A stretch of DNA of 64,000 nt from Melastoma dodecandrum (GCA_029817715.1 JARUPY010000538.1:496001-560000); one strand, 5' to 3'; counted from the stretch's first letter, positions 48,460 through 62,470 are shown. Program-made: numbers and translations. Notes: generated from the letters alone by a model not told the origin.

Positions 48460-49933
48460 GGCTTCCTTTTTCTCTTTGAAAACTACTAAAAAGGTTCACA
48501 CTGTTTTGTCAATCATTTTATTACCCTAAATTACGACCACACCCCTTCGAAACCTTCTTAATTACACCGGATGCCCAACGTTTTCTAACCGTACGCTTAC
48601 GCCCCTCCATCATATAAGTAGCCCCCACCCGGGTCATTTTTCTTAATTACTTACGATCAAAATAAATAATTTCTTACACTCATTGGAAATATTTGGTAGG
48701 GATGCAGTGCCTCATATATTATTCTAAAGCCTTAAGAAAGGTCACGTCTTTCCAAAATATAAATCACATGCTCAAACTCAAAATACAATGAACAAACTCG
48801 ACCAAGATAAAGTATTAAAACTATCTTCGTATTAAATTGAAATTGTTTTCATAAAAAATCGGAACGAATTTTGTGTTAAAATAAAAATATATAATATGTC
48901 ATGCTTTTACCTTAAGTACAGAATAAAAAAAATAAAAAATAAAAAAGAGGCTACATAAGCCCTCTCTCATGGCCGCGCAAGCCCGCTTATAAACCTGGAC
49001 AAGGAATCGCGACAATGGCCAAAGATATCACCCCGATTCAGTATAAAAAGAGCGTTGAAAATAAAAATATATAATATATCACGCTTTTATTTATAAATTC
49101 AAACTTTTAAGATAGTTGATGTTCACCGTACGTTTCGTCGAGACACGTTTATTAAACTCACGCGGATGACAAGGATCCACTCTGTAAATAACAAAACTTT
49201 ATAGCAACAGCAGAACTCATTTGTGTCTGATACTTTAATAAGTAGTCCGAGGAAAGGAAACAAAATAAGAGAATTTTAGCCGTACATTTGCGGGATGGTA
49301 AGAGAACGTCTGTTACCGATTTCTTTTTTTATTTCACGGACAGAAATAAAGAGCAAACTTTTTTATTTTCTACATATTTTTTTAAAGTTATATGCACCGA
49401 ACACATTTTTCCTGTATTTTCAAGAAATTATAGACAAAAAAATCACAAACCAAACACCCCCTTAACTCGGTATCTACGTGTTCAAAACATTTAAAAAAAA
49501 AATAGTAAAATAAATAGTCATCTCAATTATGATATCTGGTTCTTACATTTAGCGGCAGTGTTTTGCCATGTATTTGTAATCTATAAGTCTGTCAGATTAG
49601 TTAATTAAGTTGCTGTACAAGGACACTCCAAGACCAACATCATTCATTCATTATACACACAAACATATAATAATTAAGACAAATTATAGAAGAAACTGTC
49701 CATTTATCCCAGATTAATTAAATGAGTGACTTGGGGTCGGCGAAGACCAGCAGGGAGGAATCTTAAAAAGTAATATCAGTAGGACAATCTCACATGGTCT
49801 CTCTCCTCCTCCTCTCTATCTGCCATGATATCTCACTTCCCTCACCTTCTCCCTCTTGAAGGAAGGCAGCAGCAGTTGCATATGAGAAGCGTTCTCAGAC
49901 CAAGTCCGAGGTTGTAGAACTAAAGAATGAGCG

Positions 49934-52575
49934 ATGAACCTCCTGTCCAAGCACAGACTCCTCCTCATAGCTTTGGCATTCCCACAGCTACTCCTTGTGA
50001 TTCCCGTGTCTTGTCTGAACGTTGATGGCGTTCTCCTCCTGTCCTTCAAGTACTCCATCCTGGAAGACCCTCTCCAGGTCCTCCAGGGATGGAACTACGA
50101 CGACCCCAACCCCTGCGCCTGGCGCGGCGTCACGTGTGGAGCCCCCGGGGACTCCGCCACCTATTCCCGTGTCGTGGGGATCTCTCTCCCGAGCTCCGGC
50201 CTCCAGGGGTCCATCTCGTCCAACCTCGGCACTGTCGAGTTCCTCCGCACCCTCGATCTGTCCAACAACTCCTTGAACGGTACAGTCCCGGCATCATTGT
50301 TCTCCGCGGCTGAGTTGCGGGTACTGGATTTGTCCAACAATGGGCTTTCCGGGGAGATTCCTGGGTCGATTGTGGGGTCAGGAAACCTCCAGCTGCTCAA
50401 CTTGTCGTATAATGGGTTGACGGGCAGCCTGCCAGGCAATCTGACAGCCCTTCGGAACTTGACTGTAATCTCGCTGAGGAACAACTACTTCGGCGGAGGG
50501 GTTCCCGACGGGTTTAGTCATGTCCAGGTGCTCGACATCTCGTCAAACCTCATCAACGGGACACTGCCTCCGGATTTTGGCAGTGACGGCCTGCGTTACC
50601 TGAACATGTCGCACAACAGGATCTCTGGCGAAATACCACCAGAATTTGGCAGGAAGATCCCCGGGTACGCGACTCTCGATCTATCATTCAATAATATCAC
50701 AGGGCAGATTCCGGAGTCGGCGGTCCTGTTGAACCAGGACTCCGGTGCCTACTCAGGTAACCCGGATCTCTGCGGGCTGCCAACCAAAAACCCATGCCCC
50801 ATTCCTTCGTCCCCCTCCCTAATTCCCGATGCCTCTGCGCCGACATCTACCCCGGCCATAGCAGCTTTTCCTGTCAATTCTACGGAAGATGGTGTTGCCC
50901 CTGGCTCAGCAGCAGGGTCGAAACACCATAGTCGAGCCGGGCTCAGACCATTCACAATTGCGAGCATCGTGGTAGCTGACATGGCAGGCATCCTTGTCAT
51001 TGCTGTCGTGCTCTTATGTGTTTATCAAATGAAGAAGAAGAAGAGGAATCCGGAAAGTTCGCTCAAAGGAGATCCTGGCGCAGCAGAGGGGAAAGATGCG
51101 TGGTCCTCGACATCCTCCGAGTCACGAGGATTCACAAGGTGGTCGTGCCTCCGAAAGAAGGGCTACAATGAGGAGGCGAGTTCGGGGACCGCAGGGTCCG
51201 ACAGCGATGACTACGACCTGTCGAGAGGCCACGTCGAGGACCAGCGACGAACTGAGCCAAACGGGCAGCAACACAAGGAGGGAACCCTGGTGACAGTGGA
51301 CGGCGAGAAGGCGCTGGAGCTGGACAACCTGCTGAAGGCATCGGCCTACATACTCGGCGCAACAGGCTCGAGCATAATGTACAAGGCGGTCCTCGAGGAC
51401 GGGACAACCCTGGCGGTCCGTAGGATCGGGGAGACGGGCGTGGAGCGTTTCAAGGACTTTGAGAACTCGGTCCGTGCGGTGGCCAAGCTGTCGCATCCAA
51501 ACCTTGTCCGGGTCCGAGGGTTCTACTGGGGTCTCGACGAGAAGCTCATCATCTACGATTTTGTCCCCAACGGCAGCCTCGCCAATGCCCGATACCGTAA
51601 GTCCCTAGTCCACGTGCGTAAGTTAGCGTCTTCCCATGGATTTCATGCTAGCACGCGCGTGGGTGCGAAATGAACCTTGACCGTGGGGTTGGAGGGGGGG
51701 GGGGGGGGGGGGTTGCAACCGAACCATTAATTATGCTTAAGTCAACCGTGCGACCCACCTTTAATTTATCAATTGTCTTTCGTTATACATCACATTGTTG
51801 ATTTTGATTAATGTGGTGCCTGTTATGCTAATGTCGGTGATTATTTAATTAATTCATTTTTCTTTCTCTAGGTAAGGCGGGCTCGTCCCCATGTCACCTG
51901 CCGTGGGAAGTGCGGCTCAGGATAGCGAGGGGGATGGCCCGGGCCCTTGCGTACCTTCACGAGCGGAAGCACGTCCACGGTAACCTTAAGCCCAGCAACG
52001 TCCTCCTCGGGGCCGACATGGAGCCGAGGATCGGAGACTTTGGTCTCGAGCGGCTCATGCCCGGCGACACGAGCTACAAGGCCGGGGGTTCTGCCCGTAC
52101 CTTCGGGAGCAAGCATTCGACCGCGTCCAGGGACAGCTTCCAAGACATGGGGCCAGGCCTGGGACCGAGCCCGAGCCCGAGCTCCGTCTTGGGAGTTTCC
52201 CCATACCATGCGCCGGAGTCCCTGAGGAGCATAAAGCCGAACCCGAAGTGGGACGCGTATTCGTTCGGGGTGATCCTGCTGGAGCTGATAGCGGGGAAGG
52301 TGGTGACGGTGGACGAGTCGGGGCAGGTGAACGGGGTTGCGGTGGAAGATCCGGGGAGGGCGGTGAGGATGGCGGACGTGGCGATACGTGGGGAGGTGGA
52401 GGGAAGGGAGGAAGCAGTGCTGGCATGTTTTAGGCTGGGGCTGAGTTGTGCGTCGCCGGTTCCACAGAAGAGACCATTCATGAAGGAAGCAGTGCATGTC
52501 CTGGATAAGATAACGTCGTCGTCGTCGTCCTCTTCAACATCAGCATCACAATCACATTATTATGGTCACTCTTAA
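49934..52575 (+). CDS. LRR receptor-like kinase, probable pseudokinase (At4g37250-like)
   Basis: Two exons, 49934-51596 and 51872-52575, encode 788 residues. Features in order: signal peptide (1-27), LRRNT with the PNPCAWRGVTC cap, about six leucine-rich repeats (70-255), and a Pro/Ser/Ala-rich juxtamembrane stretch. One TM helix follows (about 340-362, IASIVVADMAGILVIAVVLL), then a basic stop-transfer KKKKR. The kinase-like domain starts near 465 (LKASAYILGATGSS). The VAIK position reads LAVRRI, lacking the usual Lys, and the HRD loop reads HGNLKPSN, lacking the catalytic Asp. DFG is kept (GDFGLERL). This pattern is shared by several plant LRR-III-type RLKs that signal without strong catalysis. 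The C-terminus ends in a poly-Ser tail. Substrate or ligand is unknown. Confidence 0.93.
51694..51712 (+). repeat. G19 run in the LRR-kinase intron
   Basis: Nineteen G on the sense strand of the single 275-bp intron, about 98 nt after the donor. Potentially quadruplex-forming in DNA or pre-mRNA; length may be assembly-approximate. Confidence 0.8.
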
Positions 52576-54207
52576 TAATAATTTAATTGGTCTTGCTTTT
52601 ACTTTGGGAGCGTTCGCGTCGAAACGGATTACGTTAGAAATATTTGGCACGATTATTCACAGGGATTCGGATGTTGTCGTCAGTAAAGAAAAAAATAAAT
52701 TGAATTGATCAAACAATATCAAATGATATCTTACAATAGAACCGAAAAGTTTACCGTCATAAAAACAAATAAAAGTTGCTAGTATGGATGGTGGTGACGC
52801 CGTAGACTTGCGGACTGTAGTGGTGGAAATCGGCTTCTGGAGGAATGGCGGACAAAGTATGGTTGAAGGTAACGACGGATGTAGATGCCGGACAGTGGAA
52901 CGAAGGCGGAGCTTTGGTATCGAGGCTACGGTTGCTCACCAAGACGATTGAGTGAAGGCGGGGATTGACTGTCAGGATTACGATTGCTCGCCCCGACGGT
53001 AAAGTGATGGCGGAAATTGGTTACCAGAGCTACGGTTGCTCACTCTGATGGTGGAAGTGAAGACCAATAACCCTCGTGAGTTTACCCAGGTTGGGGTCTA
53101 GACGCCTGTTAACTAAAACTAAAGGGTAACGATTAATACAAATGTATCTAAGTTTGATTATCATCATTTTTTGTTGAGAGAATCTTCTCTCTTTTATACT
53201 GAATCTTTGATATGCTTTTGATGTATGCCACGTTCTTTGCCTGACCCTCTCAATCAACTCTCTAGAATCTTGGTAACTACCTGATCCTGATAGACATGGC
53301 TCTTATCTACGCCGTAGATTTAACAGTTTCTCTTTCTTATATTAAATCAGATAACTAGGGACGTGTCCCCAGATTTTTTCGATCTTTTTAAATCATGGGA
53401 ACGTGGTCCGGTAACCTTTTTTCTCAAAATCTCGAAGTCAAAATCCTTTCTGATATTCGTTGACTTAGCAGTATTTCTCTCTTCGCAGACTTATATGCAA
53501 TAGGTTTAGTACGAGTTTGTTTTCCCCATTCATATTTTGATGGGCTATATTAAAATAAAATTTTATACGAACCATAATTAAATTAAGCCCAAAATTTTTT
53601 TCCTGAGAACGGGAAAATGGGGGTCGGAGGTTTTGGTGTCATGAGAAAATGAAGGGGAGGAGGAGGGTGAGTGAAGTAAGAGGGTTTGCCTTTTTCTTTC
53701 TTGCAGTATGACCAACACCACTAACTTACCTTTCTGTCTTTTTCTTATTAGGGTGGTCCCAACCCTTTCACATGAGTCGTGTTCTGTCTTAATAATCATT
53801 CGGGACAAAATTATAAAAGAAAGGAAAAAAAAAATGACTCATAATCGGGCATTTAATTTGAGTTCAGTTAACCCGATAGAACGACGACATCACAATACAG
53901 CTTTGTTTTGTACGACCATACAACGTAAAGAAGAGTATGATGGGCTTCATAAGCCCAGAAACTAAATGGGCCTTTGGGCCTAATAGGGCCCATGGCGTTC
54001 CTACATAACATCATCAATCAAACTAATCCGAATGATATCTGAGGTCAAGCAAAGTCTAAAAGAAAACCTTAAACCGTGAAGTAATGGAGTTCCAAACGAT
54101 TGAAGAAAAAAAAAACATAATGTCTGATCAAATTCCTAAAAACACCCGCCCCGGTAAAGTTCTCTTCCGATCATGCATGCTGACATCGAAACAGAGAAGT
54201 TGGCCGA
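52576..54207. other. Intergenic, no gene seen apart from a degenerate tandem repeat
   Basis: Includes the LRR-kinase 3' flank and AT-rich DNA up to the B3 gene stop. No domain-bearing ORF was found. Confidence 0.45.
52920..53060 (+). repeat. Degenerate tandem repeat of about 52 bp
   Basis: Three copies of a unit containing CTACGGTTGCTCACC / TTACGATTGCTCGCC / CTACGGTTGCTCACT begin near 52925, 52977 and 53029, each followed by a GACGGT..AAGTGATGG-like block. Possibly part of an LTR or other retroelement relic. Confidence 0.5.
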
Positions 54208-54921
54208 TCAATGGTGCTTCGCTCGCAACAGAGGAGATACTCTCACCGCAGCGTCATCAGTTGCAGACATATTAACCAGCCAGAAACAGAGCTTCCCTTC
54301 GACCCTGTATGACCATAGTTGGACCTCCTTGCCCTTTTCCAGACCGTTCCTGGGTTCCTTCCAAACCGACGTCCAGTTCTTCGTCAGCACGTACGAACTC
54401 GAGCTGGTCAGTCGCCATTTCCCCAGGAGTAGCTCGCTGATCTTGCCGCAGGGCTGGACCAGAGATACCTCAATCTTGTGCCCGTTGTCAAGCAATGCCG
54501 ACTCTCCTCTCGTGAGAAAGCTTTGGGCGATCTTCCCCCTCGGAATTGAGAACCTGCTCTGTCCGCTCGTGACGTCGCTATTGAAGAGCTTCTTCTGCAC
54601 CACCAGCCGCACTTCCGACCCACCAAACTCCCGAACCATAGCTTCCACGCACCCTGGAACTTCCCCTCCCTGCATCCCGCACCCCTCATCCAGAATCATG
54701 TCGGGAGAGTCCCTAAACTTTCGTTTCCTCTGATTCTTCATGGAACAATTCAAGGATTCAACATTTTCTTTCTTCCTGCACTCCCCGAACTGAAGGCCAA
54801 AGAGCACCGCCGCAGCCGCAAGAACTTCTGGGTCGGATTCCTCCGGCCTTTCATCCCCGAACTCCATGGAGTTCTCCGTGGGTGGGAGAGTCTTGGAGAG
54901 ATTGAAGCGGGGACTCTTCAT
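54208..54921 (-). CDS. B3 DNA-binding protein, DUF313 type
   Basis: A single-exon gene of 237 residues starting at the ATG at 54921 (MKSPRFNLSKTLPP). The long in-frame extension to 55185 crosses the probable TATA box and is not coding. The N-terminal half is low-complexity with a basic QRKRKF stretch. The C-terminal ~125 residues (LVVQKKLFNSDV, RFSIPRGKIAQSFL, KWTS/NWTSVWKEPRNGLEKG, VQLWSYRV.GKLCFWLV) match the DUF313 version of the B3 fold found in plant REM/At2g31720-like nuclear proteins. These probably bind DNA, but target sites are unknown. A TATA-like TATATA at 54984-54990 lies about 65 bp upstream. Confidence 0.8.
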   Translation of the reverse strand: MKSPRFNLSKTLPPTENSMEFGDERPEESDPEVLAAAAVLFGLQFGECRKKENVESLNCSMKNQRKRKFRDSPDMILDEGCGMQGGEVPGCVEAMVREFGGSEVRLVVQKKLFNSDVTSGQSRFSIPRGKIAQSFLTRGESALLDNGHKIEVSLVQPCGKISELLLGKWRLTSSSSYVLTKNWTSVWKEPRNGLEKGKEVQLWSYRVEGKLCFWLVNMSATDDAAVRVSPLLRAKHH

Positions 54922-54983
54922 GGATTGATGAGTAATGCAATGGTGGAGGATGGTAGGGGGGGAGGAAGGAGTCTTTTCTTTGA

Positions 54984-54990
54984 ATATATA
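54984..54990 (-). promoter_or_regulatory. TATA box of the B3 gene
   Basis: TATATA-type motif on the minus strand about 65 bp upstream of the chosen start codon; it supports the downstream ATG over the longer reading. Confidence 0.4.
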
Positions 54991-55466
54991 GTTTGTGAAG
55001 ATATTATACGAAGGCAACAGAAAAATAATATTTCGACATTTCAGATACACTAAAAACCCAAATGTATGATTCAGATTCTCCAGGGGAAATATAATCAAAT
55101 CATCATCATCATCATCACTAAATAAAACCTGTCCTGAACTGAGATATTTAAATTTGTTTCCTTTTTTATGATTCACTATAATCACTTCATATATTTTTTT
55201 AAATATTCGTATAATTTTTTTTTTACAAGATTAAGCGAATATACTTTCTGATATCTCGAACTCGTCAATTAAGATCTTAAATCAAGTAAAAAAGACGAAT
55301 GATTCATGCGCTCCATTTTATACGATCTGTCCACTGTTATTCTAAGTTAAGCCGGATCAATTAATTAATTTCACATAAAGACTTTAGCGTGATTTTCTCG
55401 ACCCGGTTCATTCGTGGCCGGATCGGACAAGACGACGGCGGCCAGCGCCGTTAAAACCTCCCCCTT

Positions 55467-55475
55467 AAACCCTAA
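55467..55475 (+). promoter_or_regulatory. telo-box upstream of the SDN gene
   Basis: AAACCCTAA, 63 bp upstream of the SDN start codon, in the probable 5' leader. Confidence 0.4.
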
Positions 55476-55537
55476 CCGACTTCATCGTTATCTGTCCCGT
55501 TCGTCTCGTTGCGGTCGGAAGGCGCGAAGCTCTGGAT

Positions 55538-58500
55538 ATGGAAGGTCAGCTAATGGCCGCCGAACAGCAGGTGATCCCAATTCCCTTCTCTTGTTTTGCG
55601 ATTCGAAAGATTATTTTCGCCGTCGAATTTGGCCCGACCATTTGTATCCGGTGCTTCAGACTGCGCTATGATTTGCTTTTTTCTTACGGTCAGATTTCTG
55701 GTAAGCATTCCTTGCGCTGGGATCACTGAATTTGAGTTTACCTGGAACAAGCTGTTTTTTAGGGTGGTTGGTTGTGCAGAGGAATTTTTGTTCTGTTTCC
55801 TTTTTTTTTGTACGCGTTCTGTTTCTGTTTTATTCCTTAAATCAGCGGAATTAGGCGTATTTTTTAGCATAGGGTTTACAGGCGGCTGATTGAAGATTAC
55901 CTGGTCTGATATTCCGTGAAATAGATGTTTGATAACCTCTTTTTGGGCGTTCAGGTCCTCGCTGAGATTGTCAAACTTGCTCAAAAGCACAGATTGACAG
56001 GAAAGAAAGGAGGCTGGAAGGATTTCTTAAACAACTATGACAACCGCCGGGGAGGTCGTGCGAGTGATCCATCAAAGAGGTCCAAGGATGTCCTGGTTTC
56101 TTTCTTGAAGACGCTTGCGCCACAGCAGAATGTTCGAGAGGTAAAATAATATACCCAAATGCTTTGGTAGTGTCTCTTTACTCAAAGTCACTCAAACTTA
56201 TGATGGGGTCCCTTATTTATGTCGCAGTTGTTCAGTAGAGTGCTACAATGCCATCAGAATAGATCCCAAGTGAAGCAGTTTGCAGAGGAACCAATGAACA
56301 ACGAGTCTCCTGTTCAAGTATATGGTCTCATCACCTTCTCATCAATATCGCGGCTGTTCACAACATAGCTTCCTTTGGGCACTCAAAATTGCTAGTATTC
56401 ATTGCCTGTTCTTGTTTCTCATTCAATTGGGTGTTCGTTTTTCTTCAAAATTTGATTCCTTTTAAAGAATTACATAGTATAAGTTCACCGGAAGATCCTC
56501 TATGTATGCGTATGTTCTGCCGTCTCTTTTTGCAGAGATTCTTGAAACCAGCGCTACTAGAATGCCAATTGCATACATTTTTGCACTGGAGTTGGATTAT
56601 TGTGCCAATAAAGGTTTTCACTATAAATGGTGGTAATGATGGCATTGCAGAGATTAAATCGTTTGACCCTCGAACATCCACTGTACCCTGTGGAGTATTC
56701 ATTCCCTTCATCCGATCAGGTTGGTCACCTCTTCAAGCTATTTTTATTTTGCTGACCGAGACCTTAAATCTAGTTTAGTTGTGCTATCGCCTTGTCATGC
56801 AACTTTACATGGAGGCTGTCTAGATTTTTGGTTTAGCTCTTTCGAGTTGTTGATTCCCTTATTTTACTTTGAACAGGGATGGGTGGTAACTAAGCTTAAC
56901 CAGTGGCCCAAAAATGTGACATCAACTGCCTTGTTGGCAATTGACTGTGAGATGGTTCTATGTGAAGATGGAACCGATGCTTGTGTGAAAGTGTGCGTTG
57001 TGGATCACAGGTTTGAGGTATTCATGCTTTTGGTGATGTTAATCTGATTCAGCTGCTGAAGCCTCCTAGGCCAGTTGGCAGATGTCTGTCTTGATTGTTC
57101 TTAAGTTTTTTTTAAATACACACACACACACACATGTAAGCCTGGATAGTTGTGAATAGGCAATTGACGTTGCAGGTGAAACTGGATCTGCTAATAAATC
57201 CTGATAAAGCAGTTTCAGATTACCGAACTACCATCACTGGTATTTCAGCAGAAGATTTGGCAGGAGTTGAATGCACATTGGCAGATGTACAGGTAATTTT
57301 AATCGAAGTAGCCTTTAAGCTTTGTGGCTTGATCTAATGCAGTTCGACTCAATGATGGTTGGTCTATTTTTTCAGAAAACCTTGAAGAATCTTTTATCAC
57401 ATGGGGCTATATTGGTTGGGCATGCTCTAAGTAATGACTTAAAGGGTAAATAAGCTCATATCCCATGATTTTTGTAGTTGCCTAATTGATAATGGTGGTT
57501 AACTTACCTGGGAATTTTGTGCAGTGCTCAAGTTTGATTATGCTAATATAATTGATACCTCATATATCTTCAAGAATGCTTATAATTCGATCCACAGAAG
57601 GCCATCACTTTCTACTCTGTGCAAGGCAAGGTTTTTCATAAACTAAACATATTTTGTCATTTCCCTAGCCTGGTTAGCTCAATCTACATAATAGTTTTCT
57701 TAAACTTTTGTAGATAAAGCATGCTGTTGCATCACATATTTTTATGGCACCATTTTTACTTTGTGAGTTATCTGGTAGTTTTGATCGCACCGATGCAAGT
57801 GTAGCTATGATTATGCTATCTGTTTATTGGTCTCTCATTGTTTTACATTATCTGGCAGTTTGTTTTGGACCATGAACTAAGGAAGGAGGGTGCTCCACAT
57901 AATTGTTTGGATGATGCCACAGCTGTTATGAAGCTAGTATTGGCTGTTATTGATCGTGGAGTGAGCATGGAGCTACCAAATTTTTCCAATGATGTGAGAC
58001 TGATCTTTCCTCTCTTTAACACCACTGTTGTTCTACTCATTATTGTCATTAATGTTTGATGGTAATCTTTTTATTGCTTTTCGTGATTTATAAGGTACCC
58101 GAGCCTAAAACAGCGAAGCTGCTACTTCATAGGATTCCTTCAAGTGTGATGATAGATGAACTGAAGGGAGCAATTCCAGGAAATTACAAGGTGGAAATGA
58201 AGGTCAGACCTGAGAATGCCTCTGCTATCATAAGTTCTTGAATGATTTCTTTGGAAATTGGGTTTAGCTCTTTTTCACTTGTTTTCTGCCATGGACAAGC
58301 TAGACGAATTTTATGTTCTTCATCTGCCATCATAAGTTTTATGATGACTCTTTTATTTTTCCGAAAACCTCAGACTGTTTTTACTGGCAAACTTTGCTTA
58401 TTTTCTTTCGTCAATGTATATTGTGCTGTGGATTCTAATTTGGTTGCTGTTTTTCTGCAGCAACGTAAGAAAGTCACTGGGAATATGTACTCGGCGTTCG

Positions 58501-59075
58501 CCATCTTTAGCTGCATGGAAGAGGCAAATGAAGCATTCCAGGAATTGGAAGGAATGGTAGAAAAGGTACTTGGGCTACTGAGTACCAGTTTTCTATTGTA
58601 GGTGATGTGATTTCATCGCACATGGATCGAGAGATTTTTGTTTCATCTCGTCTTCTTGTAGGACTCGCTAGGACAGACCCAGAAAGTTATTACATTACTG
58701 CTGAAAACCGGTGTCCGTGTTAGTTTGTGTGTCCGGCAAACATTCGGCGACTGGACAAACAACCAGTCTTCTGCCAAGAAAAGAACGGGGGAGAGGACGA
58801 TGGCGGAAGAACCAAAGAAGCCGAAAAAGATGGAAATTGCTGATAACAGGATGGTTGCCACACATTTATGCCAGGGCTACTTGGAAGAGATCGGGAGGCT
58901 GAGTGAAAAGGATCTTCTGTTGCGAGGAAGGTCCCAAGATCACTTGGACGATGTTGAAGAAACCAAGGAAGCCCTGAGCAGGAAGGATCTAGAGTTTTCT
59001 GCACGGTGTAAAAAGTTGAAGAAACAAAAGAAGAAACGGAAGGTTATCAGAAGGGCTAAAAAATCGAAAGCATGA
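55538..59075 (+). CDS. SDN: Small RNA degrading nuclease (SDN) family DEDDh 3'-5' exonuclease
   Basis: Twelve exons: 55538-55570, 55955-56140, 56228-56317, 56651-56719, 56877-57017, 57176-57292, 57376-57445, 57525-57625, 57859-57993, 58095-58202, 58461-58565 and 58662-59075. They encode 522 residues in phase throughout. The N-terminal helical region has GGWKDFLNNYDNRRGGRASD and HPLYPVEYSFPSSDQGWVV. The exonuclease core shows LAIDCEM (Asp and Glu), LVGHALSNDLKVLK (Asp) and HNCLDDA (His and Asp), i.e. all DEDDh residues. An RRM-like region (LLLHRIPSSV, EANEAFQELEG) and a Lys-rich C-terminus (KKLKKQKKKRKVIRRAKKSK) follow. SDN enzymes trim mature miRNAs and other small RNAs in the nucleus or cytoplasm. 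Intron 8 has a GC donor (57626), required to keep frame. Paralogue number is unresolved. Confidence 0.9.
57118..57134 (+). repeat. CA microsatellite in an SDN intron
   Basis: ACACACACACACACA run in the intron between exons 5 and 6; a potential polymorphic marker. Confidence 0.8.
57626..57858 (+). other. GC-AG intron in the SDN gene
   Basis: The exon ends CTGTGCAAG followed by GCAAGG, a strong match to the AG|GCAAGT GC-type donor; the acceptor is CTGGCAG. Using it gives LSTLCK|FVLDHELRKEGAPH, the conserved family sequence. The alternative GT four bases on (GCAAG|GTTTTT) would shift the frame. Confidence 0.75.
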
Positions 59076-59822
59076 TTGATATATTTCTTTGATTGCATGA
59101 TTAAATTGTTACGAAGAGGCCCGTAGCAAGTTAACACAATCTGATGTTTCGTGGGTGTGAATTGAAACATGCGTTCATGGATACTTGAAACGAAAAAGAA
59201 GATATCACAAGTTACAGATAGATTATGGAATCATAGAAAGGACAACGGCTTGGCATCGTTTTTCCCTATGCCATCAACTCATTGCTTTTGAGGTCATCTT
59301 CATCGCTGAATGTGAGTGAACACTGAAGCATGGACTGCTCAGATGAAGAGACTGGGTTTGGTCTGGCCCGTAGTCTTCAGTTGCAACGTTAAAGGATCAA
59401 AGAACCTGATCCTGTTTCGTCCTCTAACCTAATATTTGTCGGCTTATATCATTCGGGATAAGATCCCAAACTCAAGTCCTATTTGTGGTCCAGTGGCCAT
59501 ATCATAAATTCTTTTGGGGTTGAAAATTTTGAGAGACACATAATGAGAGCAGTCTATGCTCCTAAAGGGACATTAAGAAGAGTTTATTCATCATTTCTCT
59601 TTTTCCTGATAGCGAAAGGGAAATTTGAAACTTGCATTGAATCCAAGTCGTTCCTCCAGACATGACCATCATCCCCCATGATTTCAACAATTCTATATGT
59701 ACAGAAAATCCCAAACCATATTTATGCAAATCATCTTCAATCCCATACCTCCTCCGGGCAAATGAGCAGCAGGGCCCCATTTTCCCCCACGCGCCAATGA
59801 CCTGTGCCGTGGTCGGAAACAC
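59076..59822. other. Intergenic between convergent SDN and protease genes, no gene seen
   Basis: Contains the two 3' UTRs; no additional gene was recognised. Confidence 0.5.
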
Positions 59823-61371
<1,549 letters not shown>

Positions 61372-61690
61372 CGGAGGAGTGGAAGAAGAGATTTATTTTA
61401 GGGGGGCTTTGTAAGGTGGGGTGAGTTTGGGATGTGGGTGGTGGTGGTGGGTATTTAAAGAGGTGGAATCAAGAGTAAAATAATGGATGGGGTAAGTTTT
61501 TAATAATAATAATATGTGGGAAAAAAAGTCTGCAACTTGGAAGTGGTAACTTCACAGGAGGGAATCGACAGGAAGGAGGAGCAATTTGGAGAGGAAGATA
61601 GCGGGGATAAGATAGGTGGCCTGGCAGACTGGGGTCCCTTAAAAACCAATTAATTGTAATAACGAAGGGATAAAACTAGGTGTAAGAAAA

Positions 61691-62470
61691 GGAGGCGGCT
61701 ATCGTCGCCAGCGGGGGCAGTCCCCTAATTTTGAACTTTTTTAAGTGTACTAATTTTGTTTAGTATAATATTTAAAAGAAAGTTTCGTATTAATTAGTAC
61801 ACTTATAATTATTATAATTATATATATGTACGATGTATAAATTATATACTAGTACATCGTTTGTACATTGTACTAATACTGTTTAGTCCAATTATAGTAA
61901 TTACAACAGTACTAATTGATAAGAAACTTCGTTTGTACATTGTACTAACCATGTACTAGTACCACGTTAGTACATTGTACTAACGTCAGCTAGTATAATT
62001 GTAGTAATTACAAATTATACTAATTTAGTTTGTACATTGCACTAAATGTGTCAAAATTAGTACAAATTGTACTAATCAGAACAGTAAAAGTTTCGTACCA
62101 ATTAGTACACTTGTAATTACTATAATTATACTAAAAAATTAGTTCATGTACAAACGAGGTTTCGTACTAATTAGTACACTTGTAATTACTACAAATGAAC
62201 TAACTAGTATTAGTACAATGTACAAACAGTGTACTAGTATTAGTACAATGTACAAATCGCGTACTAGTACACTGTTTGTACATTGTACATTTGTACAATT
62301 ATAGTAATTACAAGTATACTAATTAGTACGAAACTTCCGTTTGTACATTATACTAACACTGTTCAGTATAATTATAATAATTACAAACTATATTAATTTT
62401 AATTAGTATAATATACTAAGAAAGGGTCAATAATGGGGGGGACGTCCCGCGAGGAACTTTAGCCGCTTCC
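61691..62470. mobile_element. Mutator-type MITE with 9-bp target duplication and palindrome-rich interior
   Basis: The element begins GGAGGCGGCTA and ends TAGCCGCTTCC, an imperfect inverted repeat extending to GCGGG..GTCCCC on each side. It is flanked on both sides by the identical 9-mer GTAAGAAAA (61682-61690 and 62471-62479), the target-duplication length of Mutator elements. The 780-bp element is non-coding. Its interior is dominated by TTTGTACATTGTACTAA and its reverse complement, repeated about eight times in both orientations, interspersed with AATTATAGTAATTACAA-type arms. It can form extensive hairpins. Confidence 0.85.

Larger units (their letters stand above)
46276..49933. other. Long intergenic stretch, no gene seen
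   Basis: AT-rich DNA with a CT microsatellite (47487-47507), an AAT run (48420-48435) and a C18 run (48442-48459). A tRNA-type B box is noted separately. It includes the LRR-kinase upstream region. Confidence 0.45.

Noticed and set aside
51122..52497. Long antisense ORFs (124-209 codons) opposite the LRR kinase
   Set aside because: Arg/Pro/His-rich shadow frames of a GC-rich coding region.
54922..55185. In-frame N-terminal extension of the B3 protein
   Set aside because: Overlaps the TATA-like motif and AT-rich promoter and contains an improbable poly-Asp/hydrophobic mix; the MKSPRF start is preferred.
56389..56650. Plus-strand ORF in an SDN intron considered as an extra exon
   Set aside because: Joining exon 3 (…NNESPVQ) directly to RLNRLTLEHPLYP gives the conserved family sequence, so the ORF between is intronic.
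61741..62410. CRISPR-like repeat array
   Set aside because: The repeats are inverted and irregularly spaced, lie within a MITE with target duplication, and the genome is a plant nuclear genome.
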